Translations under genes and position numbers: made by a program
Part shown: positions 8,970 to 21,425 of the stretch, piece by piece
Layout of the letters: the number at the start of each line of letters is the position of its first letter
Numbering within the stretch: the first letter of the stretch is position 1
Source: Clostridium mobile
Lineage (GTDB): Bacteria; Bacillota; Clostridia; Clostridiales; Clostridiaceae
DNA: 64,000 nt
NCBI RefSeq assembly: GCF_018918285.1
Contig: NZ_JAHLQF010000001.1
Coordinates: forward strand, 372,001-436,000
Direction: 5' to 3'
The notes under the pieces: model-generated
What the model saw: only the letters and a program-made list of their open reading frames with translations
Database searches by the model: none
What the model was told of the DNA's origin: nothing

Positions 8970-10061
8970 CTACCTCCAACCTTCTTTAACCAGTCTTACT
9001 ATTTCTCGTGAAACACTATTTAAAGGCAGCACTATATCTACCATTCCAGTTTCAAAGGCTGCTTTGGGCATTCCGTATATGGTGGCTGTTGACTTATCCT
9101 CGGATATAGTTATACCACCCTTTTCCTTTACTTTCACTGTTCCATCTGCTCCATCCTTACCCATTCCTGTAAGAACAACGCTTAAAAGCCTATCCCTGTA
9201 AACATTAGAAGCTGATATAAATAGTTTGTCCGCTGCAGGCCTTACTCCCCATATGGCTGGATCAGTATTCAAATATATTTTCTTATCTACTCCAACCTCC
9301 ATATGGTAGCCTCCTGGAGCTACATATACTACATTTTTTTCTACAGTCATTCCTTCTTTAGCTTCTACTACGGTTAAATTACTATTTCCATTTAATCTAT
9401 CTGCAAAAGCCTTTGTAAAAGTGGCTGGCATATGTTGCACAACAAATATAGGTACATCTAAATCACCTGGTAAATTTGTAATAACTGAATGTAATGCTTT
9501 AGGACCACCTGTAGAAGCTCCTATAACCACTGCTTCAATTTTATTAGGTGAGGATTTTCTTTCCTTTAACTTTTTTTCTGCTAGTGATTCTTTTTCAATA
9601 GCAATTACTACTTCATTAGAATATTTCTTTATATCGTTCTCATCACAGCCAAATTCACATTTTTGATATGCTAGGTTTATTTTTGTTATAAGGTCGTCTT
9701 TAACTTTATCTATATCCAATGAAATAGATCCTGAAGGCTTGGGTATAAAGTCAAAAGCACCATTTTCTAAACACTCCATAGTTAGCTCTGAGGATTTTCT
9801 AGAAAAACTACTTAATACCACAACTGGAATAACAATTCCTTTATCTTTTAATTGTTTTAGTGCTGTAATTCCATCCATGATAGGCATTTCTACATCTAAT
9901 GTGATTACATCCGGTGTAAACCTCTCTAGCTTTTGCAATAAGTCTTTTCCATTTCTTGCTATGTCCATTACTTCCATGTTTGGCTGACTATTTATCATAT
10001 CTGAGATAATCTTTCTCATCAACGCTGAATCATCAACTACAAGAACTTTAATTTTCTTCAA
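8970..10061 (-). CDS. cheB: Chemoreceptor methylesterase / deamidase CheB
   Basis: CheB removes methyl groups from receptors. An N-terminal receiver domain (D10, D11, acceptor D56 in LDVEMPIMDG) is joined by a linker to the methylesterase domain, whose catalytic Ser (GASTGGPKAL), His (VVQHMPATFT) and Asp (GMGKDGADG) are all visible. Length is 363 aa. The start is a TTG at 10061 with GGAG about ten bases upstream. It lies between cheD and cheR, completing the methylation-based adaptation set. Confidence 0.96.
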   Translation of the reverse strand: MKKIKVLVVDDSALMRKIISDMINSQPNMEVMDIARNGKDLLQKLERFTPDVITLDVEMPIMDGITALKQLKDKGIVIPVVVLSSFSRKSSELTMECLENGAFDFIPKPSGSISLDIDKVKDDLITKINLAYQKCEFGCDENDIKKYSNEVVIAIEKESLAEKKLKERKSSPNKIEAVVIGASTGGPKALHSVITNLPGDLDVPIFVVQHMPATFTKAFADRLNGNSNLTVVEAKEGMTVEKNVVYVAPGGYHMEVGVDKKIYLNTDPAIWGVRPAADKLFISASNVYRDRLLSVVLTGMGKDGADGTVKVKEKGGITISEDKSTATIYGMPKAAFETGMVDIVLPLNSVSREIVRLVKEGWR

Positions 10062-10076
10062 AGACTATCAACTCCA

Positions 10077-10565
10077 TTACAATTCTTTTATTCCTAATCC
10101 AACTGTCTTTATTTCAACAATGCCATTTAAAAGATTTAATATCATGGTTCTTCCTTTATTGCCTCCCACATCTTCTCCCATTATTGGAATACATAGTTCA
10201 TCTAATTTCTTTTTAACTGCAACTGCATTCCTATTGCCTATATCCATAACTAAATTTTTATCTGAGAAGTTAAACATGGAAGCACCACCTGCTATCTTAG
10301 CTTTTAAATTTCTTTTATTCGCTCCCTTTTGCTCCATTTTTTCAATCAATATGGGAATACCTAAATCTGCAAATTTTAGAGGGTTGGTTACGTTAGAAAA
10401 TAAAGTACTATCTGGCAGCATTATATGAAGTAGGCCACCTACAGCATTTGTTTTATCATATAACGCAATACCAATACATGATCCTAACCCTACTGTTATA
10501 ATTTTATCTGGAGATTCACCAACATCTAAATCCGCAATACCCACTCTATATTCTTTTACATCCAT
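10077..10565 (-). CDS. cheD: Chemoreceptor glutamine deamidase CheD
   Basis: CheD deamidates receptor glutamines and stimulates CheC. The catalytic Cys lies in GLGSCIGIALYD and the His in GGLLHIMLPDS, the standard pair. I use ATG 10565 (162 aa), since the GTG three codons upstream is part of the AAAGGTG ribosome site. With cheC in the same operon, this organism has the complete CheC-CheD feedback known from Bacillus subtilis and Thermotoga. Confidence 0.95.
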   Translation of the reverse strand: MDVKEYRVGIADLDVGESPDKIITVGLGSCIGIALYDKTNAVGGLLHIMLPDSTLFSNVTNPLKFADLGIPILIEKMEQKGANKRNLKAKIAGGASMFNFSDKNLVMDIGNRNAVAVKKKLDELCIPIMGEDVGGNKGRTMILNLLNGIVEIKTVGLGIKEL

Positions 10566-10584
10566 AGTATGCACCTTTCATAAA

Positions 10585-11037
10585 TTATTTTGAAATTAAA
10601 TCTTTCTCTTCTTCTGTCAATATGGAGCTCAGTTTAAGGAATATAATTATTTTTTTATCTATCTTTATAAGGCCTTTTATATATCTTCTTGATATTCCAC
10701 CTACAATTTCTGGAGCCTCTTCTATATTATCTAAATTTACATCTCTAACTTCTGATACAACATCCACAACTATACCAAATTTTTGTTCCTCTTGTTTTGC
10801 CACTATTACTTTTTCATCTTTTTTTGATGCCTTTAAAGGTAAATTAAATTTTTTAGAAAGAGATATTACCGGTAATATGTTTCCTTCATAATTTATAACT
10901 CCTTCTAAAAAATTTGGTGAATCAGGTAGCTTAGTGGGCTCTTCAAACCCAAGAATTCTCTCTACTTCCATTATATCTGTAGCATAGTATTCGTCATTTA
11001 TACTAAAAATTAAAATTTTAACTTCTTTCCCTGACAT
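10585..11037 (-). CDS. cheW: Chemotaxis coupling protein CheW (copy 2)
   Basis: A second single-domain CheW (150 aa), recognised by MEVERILGFEEPTKLPDSP, then the GVINYEGNILPVISLSKKF core and the IVVDVVSEVRDV segment. It has a longer C-terminal tail than copy 1 (TEEEKDLISK). Having two couplers at opposite ends of one operon suggests they serve different receptor classes or complement one another as CheW/CheV do; that is inference. ATG 11037 follows GTAGGAGG. Confidence 0.93.
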   Translation of the reverse strand: MSGKEVKILIFSINDEYYATDIMEVERILGFEEPTKLPDSPNFLEGVINYEGNILPVISLSKKFNLPLKASKKDEKVIVAKQEEQKFGIVVDVVSEVRDVNLDNIEEAPEIVGGISRRYIKGLIKIDKKIIIFLKLSSILTEEEKDLISK

Positions 11038-11047
11038 ATTTATCCTC

Positions 11048-12985
11048 CTACAATATTAATCTATCTACTGTTAGATCTCCTTTATCATCGAGATATGCAT
11101 GAACATCTTTGCAAGGTATCTCAAGCATGTACTCTCTTTGTCCTACTATAAATAAAGTATTCTGATAGGCCACCTTAGCCCATATATGTCCACTTTCTCC
11201 TACCACAAGCTTGGTAGTAACACCTCCTACACTACCAACAATGCCACATTTAATTTCATCTTTTGACTTTAGCATTCCTCCTCTAACTATGCTATTTTCT
11301 CTAGTGAAACATATTTTATTGTTGGCATATATGTCTGAAATATATGAACCTTTACCATTTATATAAACGTTCCCTGTACTATTTATTTTAGAATCTTGAC
11401 AATAATTTATCTGTACATTCACAGGAATTGCTAATTTTTCTTTTAGTAAGCTAATCTTATAATTAAACTTGTTTTTAATATCTTCTAGCTCCCTATAATC
11501 TTTAATACTTATGGGTGCTAGTCCTAAAAATTTTCCTTTAATAATAGGAATTAAAGTATCCTCTCCATCCCTATCTTCATTTAGCTTTATATCCTTCATT
11601 ATTTGAAAACAAAGTCTTGGTAATTTATTAAATTTATTTTCGATGAGAATTTTGATTATTTCTCCATCTTTTGTATTCCTATACATTATATCGTACTTTT
11701 TTATCTCTTCCGTAGCTTTAATTATACTTTCTATAGTATTTGTCATTTCTGTTAACTTATCTATATAGTTAAGCTTGGCTACATCCTCTCCTCCACCGAT
11801 TATTTGGGAAGATATTATGTTACCATTTATGGTTATATCTCCTTTTCCGTTAATCAAAGCCCTATCTGTATCCTTCATTATAGAAATAGAATTGTCCGCT
11901 AATACTTCCATACCTTCTTTGACACTTCCATATATAACTATATCTCCAATGAATTTAATATTTCCTGTATTTAAATCTACATGTGACCTTACTTCATGTA
12001 ATTTATAAACATAAAATACATTATTTTTAGTAGATGGTTTACCTTCTAAAGTAGCTACTACAGTGTTATCGTCTTTTAATATACATCCCTCTCCTACTTT
12101 TAGATAAACTTTTCTTCCGGGTTTATGCCTTAAAACCTTTCCAAATACATCCTTACCATCTTTTCCTAGACTACCTTCTTTTCTAATACCTATTACATCA
12201 TTTTCATTAACAGATTTTATTGAACAAATATTTCTAAAATCAACTTTTCCTTGGTCATCTTCCATTATCTTAACCAAGTTTCCATCTAAGGGGAATCTAT
12301 ATTCTATAGTATCATCTTTTCCATCTACAGGAACATCTCCCCTAGCTATCAGTATATTAGTACATTTTTTTTCTACATTATTTTTTATATTCTCCTCTAT
12401 TATACCATAAATTATTCCCATTTTTGATAATTCTTCTAATATTTCATGTAAATTGTATAAAGGTGGCATTGACTCGTCAATTATTTCTTTATCTAGATAA
12501 ATTTCATGTGAACTTTTAACATCTTCTAGCTTATAAGTTCTTTTCGGTATATAATCTATACTCATATATGCTTCAATTTTGTTTTCACTTGTAGTAATAG
12601 ATAAATTTCTTTTAGGAATTTCTTCTTCAAAACTAACCTCAATTAAAGAATGTTCATATACCTTAGCTTTGTCTTTTACTATGGTGTCGTCGATTTTTAA
12701 AGTCATGCCTTCAATAGGCATGATACAAGCAGGGCTTCCACCTTCTTTAGGATTAGTAACTATAATATTATTATCCTCCACCTTAACCTCACCGTTAAGC
12801 TCTATTAAGTTCTCATCCTCTTCTTCCACTATAACTGCAATAATTGCTTCTTTTTTAAAAAAACGACTCTTTTCTTTTAATACTTTATATTCAATTTCTT
12901 CTTTTTTTATATTTAAAACTTTACTTGCCTCTTCTAAACATTCATCAATAGTACTACCTTTAAATAAGGTTTTCACATCCACCAT
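11048..12985 (-). CDS. fapA: Flagellar assembly protein A (FapA, DUF342)
   Basis: A large cytoplasmic DUF342/FapA protein with an N-terminal Jag-N-like module (roughly residues 1-50) followed by repeated beta-helix-like segments (DITINGNII, NVYINGKGSYISD). In Vibrio, FapA-type proteins influence flagellar polar assembly; in clostridia the gene is usually next to che/fli genes, as here. No upstream start has a ribosome site; GTAGGGGG adjoins ATG 12985, and a GTG at 12976 with better spacing is an equally good start. About 645 residues. The role in motility is inferred from family and operon position. Confidence 0.85.
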   Translation of the reverse strand: MVDVKTLFKGSTIDECLEEASKVLNIKKEEIEYKVLKEKSRFFKKEAIIAVIVEEEDENLIELNGEVKVEDNNIIVTNPKEGGSPACIMPIEGMTLKIDDTIVKDKAKVYEHSLIEVSFEEEIPKRNLSITTSENKIEAYMSIDYIPKRTYKLEDVKSSHEIYLDKEIIDESMPPLYNLHEILEELSKMGIIYGIIEENIKNNVEKKCTNILIARGDVPVDGKDDTIEYRFPLDGNLVKIMEDDQGKVDFRNICSIKSVNENDVIGIRKEGSLGKDGKDVFGKVLRHKPGRKVYLKVGEGCILKDDNTVVATLEGKPSTKNNVFYVYKLHEVRSHVDLNTGNIKFIGDIVIYGSVKEGMEVLADNSISIMKDTDRALINGKGDITINGNIISSQIIGGGEDVAKLNYIDKLTEMTNTIESIIKATEEIKKYDIMYRNTKDGEIIKILIENKFNKLPRLCFQIMKDIKLNEDRDGEDTLIPIIKGKFLGLAPISIKDYRELEDIKNKFNYKISLLKEKLAIPVNVQINYCQDSKINSTGNVYINGKGSYISDIYANNKICFTRENSIVRGGMLKSKDEIKCGIVGSVGGVTTKLVVGESGHIWAKVAYQNTLFIVGQREYMLEIPCKDVHAYLDDKGDLTVDRLIL

Positions 12986-13052
12986 CCCCCTACCATTTAA
13001 AAAATTTATCGTATTATCCCCTCTATACCTTGATAGCAATATTTAATTTACT

Positions 13053-13871
13053 TTATAATTTAATTTTATATTCTATATAATTTTTTACAATACGGTTATA
13101 TTCATCCATAATTTTCTTAGTTATTACATTTTCTGATGAATTTAATATGATTCCATTTACATCTTTTACAGGAAGTACATCAAAAGGAGTGCTTGTTAAG
13201 AACATTCCATCAACTTCGTATATTTCTTTTTCCTCTATCATTTTTTCTTCAACTTCCATGTTCATATTGTTACATATTTCTAATACAATGCTTCTTTTAG
13301 TACCTGGCAAAACTGCTTTTAAGGGTGTTGTTATTATGTTATCTCCTTTTACCATGAATACATTAGACTTACTTCCTTCTGTTATATATCCATTTCTATC
13401 AACTAAAAGAGCTTCAAATATATTCTTTTCTTTCATAAACTTATCTAAATCCATTCTAAAATTAACATTTAAAACCTTTGCATTAGGATTTTCTCTTTCC
13501 CTATTATATGTACATATAGAAACCCCTTCTTTAAAATCTTCATCTGTAGGAAAGTTTTTTTCTTCAAAGAATGCTACAAATATCTTTTTATCAAAGTTTA
13601 ATACGAACTTTAAGCTACCTTCCTCTTCTCTGTTATTTTTTATTAATTTATTCAGCGCCTCTTCTATCCACTGGTTTTCTACCCATATATCTACCTTTAT
13701 AAGTTTTGCTGAATTATGCAGTCTATTCATGTGTCTTTCTAAAAAAAGAGGAATGCCTTCTTTAACTTTTATAACTTCATATAGACATTTACCTTCTTTT
13801 AATATGCTATCATCAAAAAATCCAATTTCTTTGATCTCATCATTAATAATAAAATATTTATTTTTCAACAT
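13053..13871 (-). CDS. Class IV (PLP) aminotransferase, PabC / D-amino-acid transaminase-like
   Basis: A fold-type IV PLP enzyme of 272 aa. The catalytic lysine is K132 (AKVLNVNF), followed 21 residues later by the FEALLVDRNGYITEGSKSN signature with the PLP-contacting glutamate E165. Members include aminodeoxychorismate lyase, D-alanine transaminase and branched-chain transaminases; sequence alone does not decide which. It follows the HAD gene by about 10 bases and precedes fapA by 68, so the three may be read together, although a metabolic link to chemotaxis is not evident. Confidence 0.8.
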   Translation of the reverse strand: MLKNKYFIINDEIKEIGFFDDSILKEGKCLYEVIKVKEGIPLFLERHMNRLHNSAKLIKVDIWVENQWIEEALNKLIKNNREEEGSLKFVLNFDKKIFVAFFEEKNFPTDEDFKEGVSICTYNRERENPNAKVLNVNFRMDLDKFMKEKNIFEALLVDRNGYITEGSKSNVFMVKGDNIITTPLKAVLPGTKRSIVLEICNNMNMEVEEKMIEEKEIYEVDGMFLTSTPFDVLPVKDVNGIILNSSENVITKKIMDEYNRIVKNYIEYKIKL

Positions 13872-13881
13872 TTGCCCCCTC

Positions 13882-14535
13882 CTATTTCCATTTTAATATT
13901 TGAATTTCTGTATGTCCTTTTTTATAATTTATCAATCTCGGATTTCCTACCAATTTAAATAAAGGCAAGTCAGATAAGGAATCAGAAAACATGTAAGAAT
14001 TTTTAAAATCTACTTCTATATTCTCTTCTTTTAAATATTCCATCAATCTATTTACTTTTTCTTCACCTTTGCAGTTTTTTCCTTCAATTTTTCCATAATA
14101 CTTTCCATCCTTGGAAACAAACCTGGTTCCAATAATTTTGTCTACATAAGGAATATTGTAGAATTCAAAGAGATAAAACTCTGCAGAAGCTGATATTAAA
14201 TATATCTTATACCCTTTCTCTTTAAAGTCTTTCATAATTTCAATTGCATCTTTATAAAGTATTCTGCTTACTCTTTCATTATAAAATTCTTTTACTAATT
14301 TACTCATCTCTTTTTCATCTATAGACTCTATGAATGATATAAAATTTTCCTTTGCCTTTCCTGCATCATATATTTTGAAAATATAAAAAAAACCTGCTTT
14401 CATACTCCTAGGCAAATATTTAATCAGTTTAGGCTTTCTCTTTAACACAAACATATAAAACTCAGTTAAAGTTTCTCTTTTAGTTAATGTAAAATCTATG
14501 TCAAATATAGCTAATTTAACTTTTTCTTTTACCAA
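13882..14535 (-). CDS. HAD-superfamily phosphatase, SerB-like subfamily IB
   Basis: 217 aa with all HAD motifs: motif I FDIDFTLT (nucleophile D12, acid D14), motif II LISASAEFY, and motif III/IV FSDSLSDLPLF. The helical cap between motifs I and II fits subfamily IB (phosphoserine phosphatase-like), in which substrates vary. The start is TTG at 14535 with GGAGG eight bases upstream. It probably heads a transcript with the aminotransferase downstream. The substrate cannot be read from the sequence. Confidence 0.82.
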   Translation of the reverse strand: MVKEKVKLAIFDIDFTLTKRETLTEFYMFVLKRKPKLIKYLPRSMKAGFFYIFKIYDAGKAKENFISFIESIDEKEMSKLVKEFYNERVSRILYKDAIEIMKDFKEKGYKIYLISASAEFYLFEFYNIPYVDKIIGTRFVSKDGKYYGKIEGKNCKGEEKVNRLMEYLKEENIEVDFKNSYMFSDSLSDLPLFKLVGNPRLINYKKGHTEIQILKWK

Positions 14536-14657
14536 ATTTATGTCCTCCTATATACTATTATATATTTTATTATATATCATTTCTTAAATTTTACTATAAA
14601 AAATAAGAAAAACCTGTAATTCTTGCATATGCTAGCCAAAATCTATCAAATAAAAAT

Positions 14658-14689
14658 AGGGTAAATAATATTTTTTTATTATTTACCCT
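14658..14689 (-). terminator. Terminator after the DUF1292 gene
   Basis: Twelve-bp stem (AGGGTAAATAAT/ATTATTTACCCT) about 15 bases beyond the stop; on the minus strand it is followed by ATTTTTATTTG. Confidence 0.8.
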
Positions 14690-14704
14690 ACTTCATTTTT
14701 AAAA

Positions 14705-15043
14705 TTATTCTTCTATGTTTGTTAGAGTTTGATAGTAGTTAGTTACTTCATCAAATTCTTCATCTTCTGGAACTACTAACTCACTATTTTCCTCATCTCC
14801 AACAACTTTAAATAAATATACTGAACCATCTTCTGGATTTTGTACTAGCACATATTCATTATCCTTATACTCAAATCCGTCTACAACTTCACAAGTCACT
14901 GTGTTGCCATTTTCGTCTTCTAAATCAACTAGAAGCGCTTCATGATCATGACCTTCGCAGCCGCAACCACAACCATGATCTGATTCCTCACAACCACAAG
15001 TTGATTCTTCACAACCGCAATCAAATAATTCGTCTTTATCCAT
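14705..15043 (-). CDS. DUF1292 protein with a Cys/His-rich N-terminal extension
   Basis: A 112-residue acidic protein. Residues 40-100 match the DUF1292 pattern (VDLEDENGNTVTCEVVDGF, then EYVLVQNPEDGSVYLFKV). The first 35 residues are unusual: repeated CGCEES-type motifs with eight cysteines and several histidines (DCGCEESTCGCEES, then HGCGCGCEGHDH). That looks like a metal- or thiol-binding tail fused to the domain. In many Firmicutes DUF1292 proteins follow the yrrK/ruvX gene; here it stands alone, with its own AGGAGG site and terminator. Function unknown. Confidence 0.8.
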   Translation of the reverse strand: MDKDELFDCGCEESTCGCEESDHGCGCGCEGHDHEALLVDLEDENGNTVTCEVVDGFEYKDNEYVLVQNPEDGSVYLFKVVGDEENSELVVPEDEEFDEVTNYYQTLTNIEE

Positions 15044-15165
15044 ATATATATACCTCCTTTTAGGTTATGGTATAATTGTACCCCTAAATTGGTTTTTTTA
15101 AAAGGCTTTTTTAAAAAATGCTTGGTATTTTTTTAGTAAATATGAGAAATAAATAAAGAAAAGTA

Positions 15166-15190
15166 AAAAGGAGACCAAAGGTCTCCTTTT
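15166..15190 (-). terminator. Terminator after PFOR
   Basis: Perfect 11-bp stem (AAAAGGAGACC/GGTCTCCTTTT) with a three-base loop 40 bases beyond the PFOR stop; the descending arm ends in TTTT and continues TACTTTTC on the minus strand. Confidence 0.85.
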
Positions 15191-15229
15191 CTTATAATTT
15201 ATTCTTTGTTATTAAAACTCTAAAATAAA

Positions 15230-18850
<3,621 letters not shown>

Positions 18851-18875
18851 TTATTGCATTATATTATAAACAGGT

Positions 18876-18893
18876 TTGTCTTAAAATTAACAA
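18876..18893 (-). promoter_or_regulatory. Candidate Rex-type redox operator and promoter region of PFOR
   Basis: The 18-bp site TTGTTAA-TTTT-AAGACAA (minus strand) matches the clostridial Rex consensus TTGTTAA-N4-TTAACAA at 11 of 14 positions, with one half perfect. The TTGTTA also serves as a plausible -35 for a TATAAT-like -10 about 18 bases downstream, roughly 120 bases before the PFOR start. Rex represses fermentation genes at low NADH/NAD+. Only one half-site is perfect, so this is a candidate. Confidence 0.4.
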
Positions 18894-19053
18894 TGTTTAT
18901 ATAACAGTCAATATATATTATACATAACAATGCAAAGAAAAAACATATAAAATAATTTTTATTTTTTTTATTTAAACCTTTGCAAAGTTATTATAACATA
19001 ATTTTTTCATTATTGTACACTTTTTTTAATTTTTTTAACTAAATAAATTATTT

Positions 19054-19080
19054 TTCAACATAATGTGTCATTATGTTGAA
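19054..19080. promoter_or_regulatory. Perfect 12-bp palindrome in the PFOR-flavodoxin gap
   Basis: TTCAACATAATG and CATTATGTTGAA flank the centre TGT. It lies in the 450-bp region upstream of PFOR and about 35 bases beyond the flavodoxin terminator. Its geometry is that of a homodimeric repressor site; it is not followed by a U-tract in the minus orientation. No regulator is recognised. Confidence 0.45.
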
Positions 19081-19115
19081 TATTGAAAATATTCTTAATT
19101 ATTATTTTAACAATC

Positions 19116-19153
19116 AAATACGTACCTTTATAAATTTATAAAGGTACGTATTT
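19116..19153 (-). terminator. Terminator after flavodoxin
   Basis: A perfect 38-bp palindrome (arms of 19 bases around AAATACGTACCTTTATAAA) about 45 bases beyond the flavodoxin stop, followed on the minus strand by GATTGTTAAAAT. It is long enough to form a cruciform and would act on either strand. Confidence 0.7.
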
Positions 19154-19196
19154 ATTATGAATATCCATTCATTGTATATCTTGGTATTCCTTACCG

Positions 19197-19622
19197 TTAT
19201 TTACCTAATAATTCACCTAAAGCTTTAGCCTTTTTTATTTCTTCTTCCTTAGGTGATTCTTGAACAGCTAATTTTCCTACTATATTAAATCCATATTCAA
19301 TCATTAACTTCTCCCAGTCAACCATAAATTGACCTTCATCCCATCCGTAAGAACCAAATAATACTGTTGGTTTATTTTCCATATTTAATTCTTTAAAATT
19401 CTTTAAAAAAGATGCCATTTCCTCTTGCTCAATTCTGTTATTATCCATAGATGGACTTCCAAAGGCTACTGCATCTGCCTTTGTAACATCTTCAACTTTA
19501 GCATAGTGCACATGTTTTATTAAAACTTCTGCTCCTAAATGCTCTGCTCCTGCTTTTATATTTTCAGCTAGTACTTCTACATTACCACCGCTGCTCCAGT
19601 ATATAACAGAAATTTTTTTCAT
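19197..19622 (-). CDS. Flavodoxin
   Basis: A 141-residue short-chain flavodoxin that carries one or two electrons on FMN. The phosphate loop WSSGGNVEVLAENI lies at residues 9-22; the second FMN contact is AFGSPSMDNNRIEQEEM and the third FGSYGWDEGQF. Clostridial flavodoxins replace ferredoxin, especially under iron limitation, and accept electrons from PFOR, encoded 450 bp downstream on the same strand. It has its own terminator, so it is probably a single-gene unit. Confidence 0.95.
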   Translation of the reverse strand: MKKISVIYWSSGGNVEVLAENIKAGAEHLGAEVLIKHVHYAKVEDVTKADAVAFGSPSMDNNRIEQEEMASFLKNFKELNMENKPTVLFGSYGWDEGQFMVDWEKLMIEYGFNIVGKLAVQESPKEEEIKKAKALGELLGK

Positions 19623-19754
19623 AATATATCCCCGCTTTCTTAATTTAATTATGTTTTACTAATAATTAATATTTGATAATATTTTATCTATACTTATATA
19701 TTATAGTAAATTACACTTATTTTCAATAAGACATGGGGATAAATGTAAATTTTT

Positions 19755-20825
19755 CTATATTTGCACCTTTTCTATCAACTTTATAATATTGTTTACTCCA
19801 TTTTGAACTGGGCTTTTTCCCATATTTGTTATATACTTTTCCTTATTTCTATATAAGTTATTGATATCTTTTAATAATCTATCTTCTGTTATCTCTTCTT
19901 CTTGCATAACTAAGCTATATCCACTTTTTCTAAAGGATTCTGCATTTAAAATTTGGTCTCCTCTACTAGATTTCCTTGATAGGGGTATAAGTAGATTTGG
20001 TTTCTTTAAAGCTAATAATTCAAATATTACATTTGCTCCTGCACGGGATATTACTAAATCTGCTCCATTCATAAAATGAGGTAATTCTTCTTTTACATAT
20101 TCAAACTGCCTATATCCCTTTTTGTTTATTAAATTATTATCTATATTACCTTTTCCGCATATATGAATTATATTATAAGTTAATAATAGCTTATCGATTA
20201 TAGCTCTTATAGAATCATTGATAACTTTAGAACCTAGGCTTCCTCCAATTATAAGTATTACAGGCTTATCATCGCTAAATTTACATATCTTCATAGCTTC
20301 TTCTCTGTTACCTTTAAACAATTCTTCTCTTATAGGAGTACCAGTTAATACCCCTTTATTTGCTTTTATATTCTTTAAAGATTCAGGAAATGTAACACAT
20401 ATTTTTGTGCAATAAGGTATTGAAAGCTTATTTGCAAGACCTGGTGTCATATCAGATTCATGAGCTATAACTGGAACCTTGTTTAAACGTGCTCCTATTA
20501 CTACCGGTACAGCTACAAATCCTCCTTTTGAAAAAACCACATCTGGCTTTTCTTTTTTTATTATATCTTTTGCCTGCCATACACCCTTTAAAACTCTAAA
20601 TGGATCTGTGAAATTTTTTAAATCAAAATATCTTCTCAATTTTCCGCTGGATATAGTATGATATTTTATTTTTTCACCTAGGATTATATTTTTCTCAATT
20701 CCTTCTTGTGTTCCTATATATTGAATTTCATAACCTAACTCTTTTAATTTAGGTATTAAGGCTAAGTTTGGAGTTACATGTCCTGCTGTTCCACCGCCAG
20801 TAAGTATAATTTTCTTCTTACTCAA
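19755..20825 (-). CDS. murG: UDP-GlcNAc:lipid-I N-acetylglucosaminyltransferase MurG
   Basis: MurG makes lipid II by adding GlcNAc to lipid I at the inner face of the membrane. The N-terminal glycine loop [17 protein letters not shown], the [12 protein letters not shown] segment, the second-domain loop [15 protein letters not shown] and the sugar-nucleotide site [25 protein letters not shown] are all present. The best start is TTG 20825 ([12 protein letters not shown], 356 aa), eight bases after GGGTGG; a GTG four codons earlier lacks spacing from its ribosome site. It is outside the usual dcw cluster, as in several clostridia. Confidence 0.93.
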   Translation of the reverse strand: MSKKKIILTGGGTAGHVTPNLALIPKLKELGYEIQYIGTQEGIEKNIILGEKIKYHTISSGKLRRYFDLKNFTDPFRVLKGVWQAKDIIKKEKPDVVFSKGGFVAVPVVIGARLNKVPVIAHESDMTPGLANKLSIPYCTKICVTFPESLKNIKANKGVLTGTPIREELFKGNREEAMKICKFSDDKPVILIIGGSLGSKVINDSIRAIIDKLLLTYNIIHICGKGNIDNNLINKKGYRQFEYVKEELPHFMNGADLVISRAGANVIFELLALKKPNLLIPLSRKSSRGDQILNAESFRKSGYSLVMQEEEITEDRLLKDINNLYRNKEKYITNMGKSPVQNGVNNIIKLIEKVQI

Positions 20826-20842
20826 TTTATCTACCACCCTTA

Positions 20843-20960
20843 TTCTTCATTCTTCATTCTTCATTCTCAATTGTCAACTATCAATTATTAATTGTTACTC
20901 ATTAATCATTACTTTTACTTAATTACTTATTACTTAATTACTTAATTACTTATTGATTAA
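20843..20960. repeat. Simple tandem and palindromic AT-rich repeats upstream of murG
   Basis: The unit CATTCTT is repeated about three times, then come CAATTGTCAACTATCAATTA-type sequence and several ACTTAATT units. The rest of the 333-bp murG-SASP gap holds a 19-bp tandem pair (TATGTAYAATCTACTAT at 21044-21060 and 21063-21079) and the SASP leader. Related fragments recur in other gaps of this window. No gene is present. Confidence 0.55.
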
Positions 20961-21159
20961 ATAATCGTAACTATATTTTATATTATTCCAATATACCTGT
21001 CCAATGTTATATATTTTAATAAAATTAACATACTTTTCATTGCTATGTACAATCTACTATGTTATGTATAATCTACTATCCGACCCTGTAATATGCTAAT
21101 ATATTTTAGATAAAAAAGGTTAATATAATAGTACAAAATTAAAAAAGGAGGTATGAACC

Positions 21160-21357
21160 ATGGCAAGTAGAAATAGAGTATTAGTACCAGAAGCTAGAGA
21201 AGGGCTTGACAGATTTAAAATGGAAGCTGCAAGAGAAGTTGGTGTTAACTTAACAGAAGGCTATAATGGAGATCTTACTTCCAGACAAAATGGATCTGTT
21301 GGTGGACAGATGGTTAAAAGAATGGTAGAAGCTTATCAGAAAAATTTAATAAAATAG
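21160..21357 (+). CDS. Alpha/beta-type small acid-soluble spore protein
   Basis: SASPs coat spore DNA and shift it to an A-like form that resists UV. This 65-residue protein carries the family pattern: a GPR protease cleavage region (FKMEAAREVGVNL, residues 19-31) and the C-terminal motif GDLTSRQNGSVGGQMVKRMVEAYQ. The start ATG follows AAAGGAGG. It is a single-gene unit ending in a bidirectional terminator. Expression in the forespore by sigma-G is expected from the family; I could not find a convincing sigma-G promoter. Confidence 0.95.
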   Translation: MASRNRVLVPEAREGLDRFKMEAAREVGVNLTEGYNGDLTSRQNGSVGGQMVKRMVEAYQKNLIK

Positions 21358-21386
21358 TCTAATACCAAATATAACTATTGAATATC

Positions 21387-21421
21387 TTTTTAGGCATATA
21401 GGTAAACCTATATGCCTAAAA
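21387..21421. terminator. Bidirectional terminator between the SASP gene and the histidine kinase
   Basis: A 15-bp stem (TTTAGGCATATAGG/CCTATATGCCTAAA core) between convergent genes, flanked by T-rich and A-rich sequence so that it works on either strand. Confidence 0.85.
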
Positions 21422-21425
21422 TCTA

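Noticed and set aside
13147-13896. A 249-codon open frame on the plus strand
   Set aside because: It is antisense to the class IV aminotransferase gene, has no ribosome site and mirrors codon bias of the real gene.
21090-21159. Sigma-G promoter for the SASP gene
   Set aside because: Expected biologically, but no -35/-10 pair with the right spacing could be defended.
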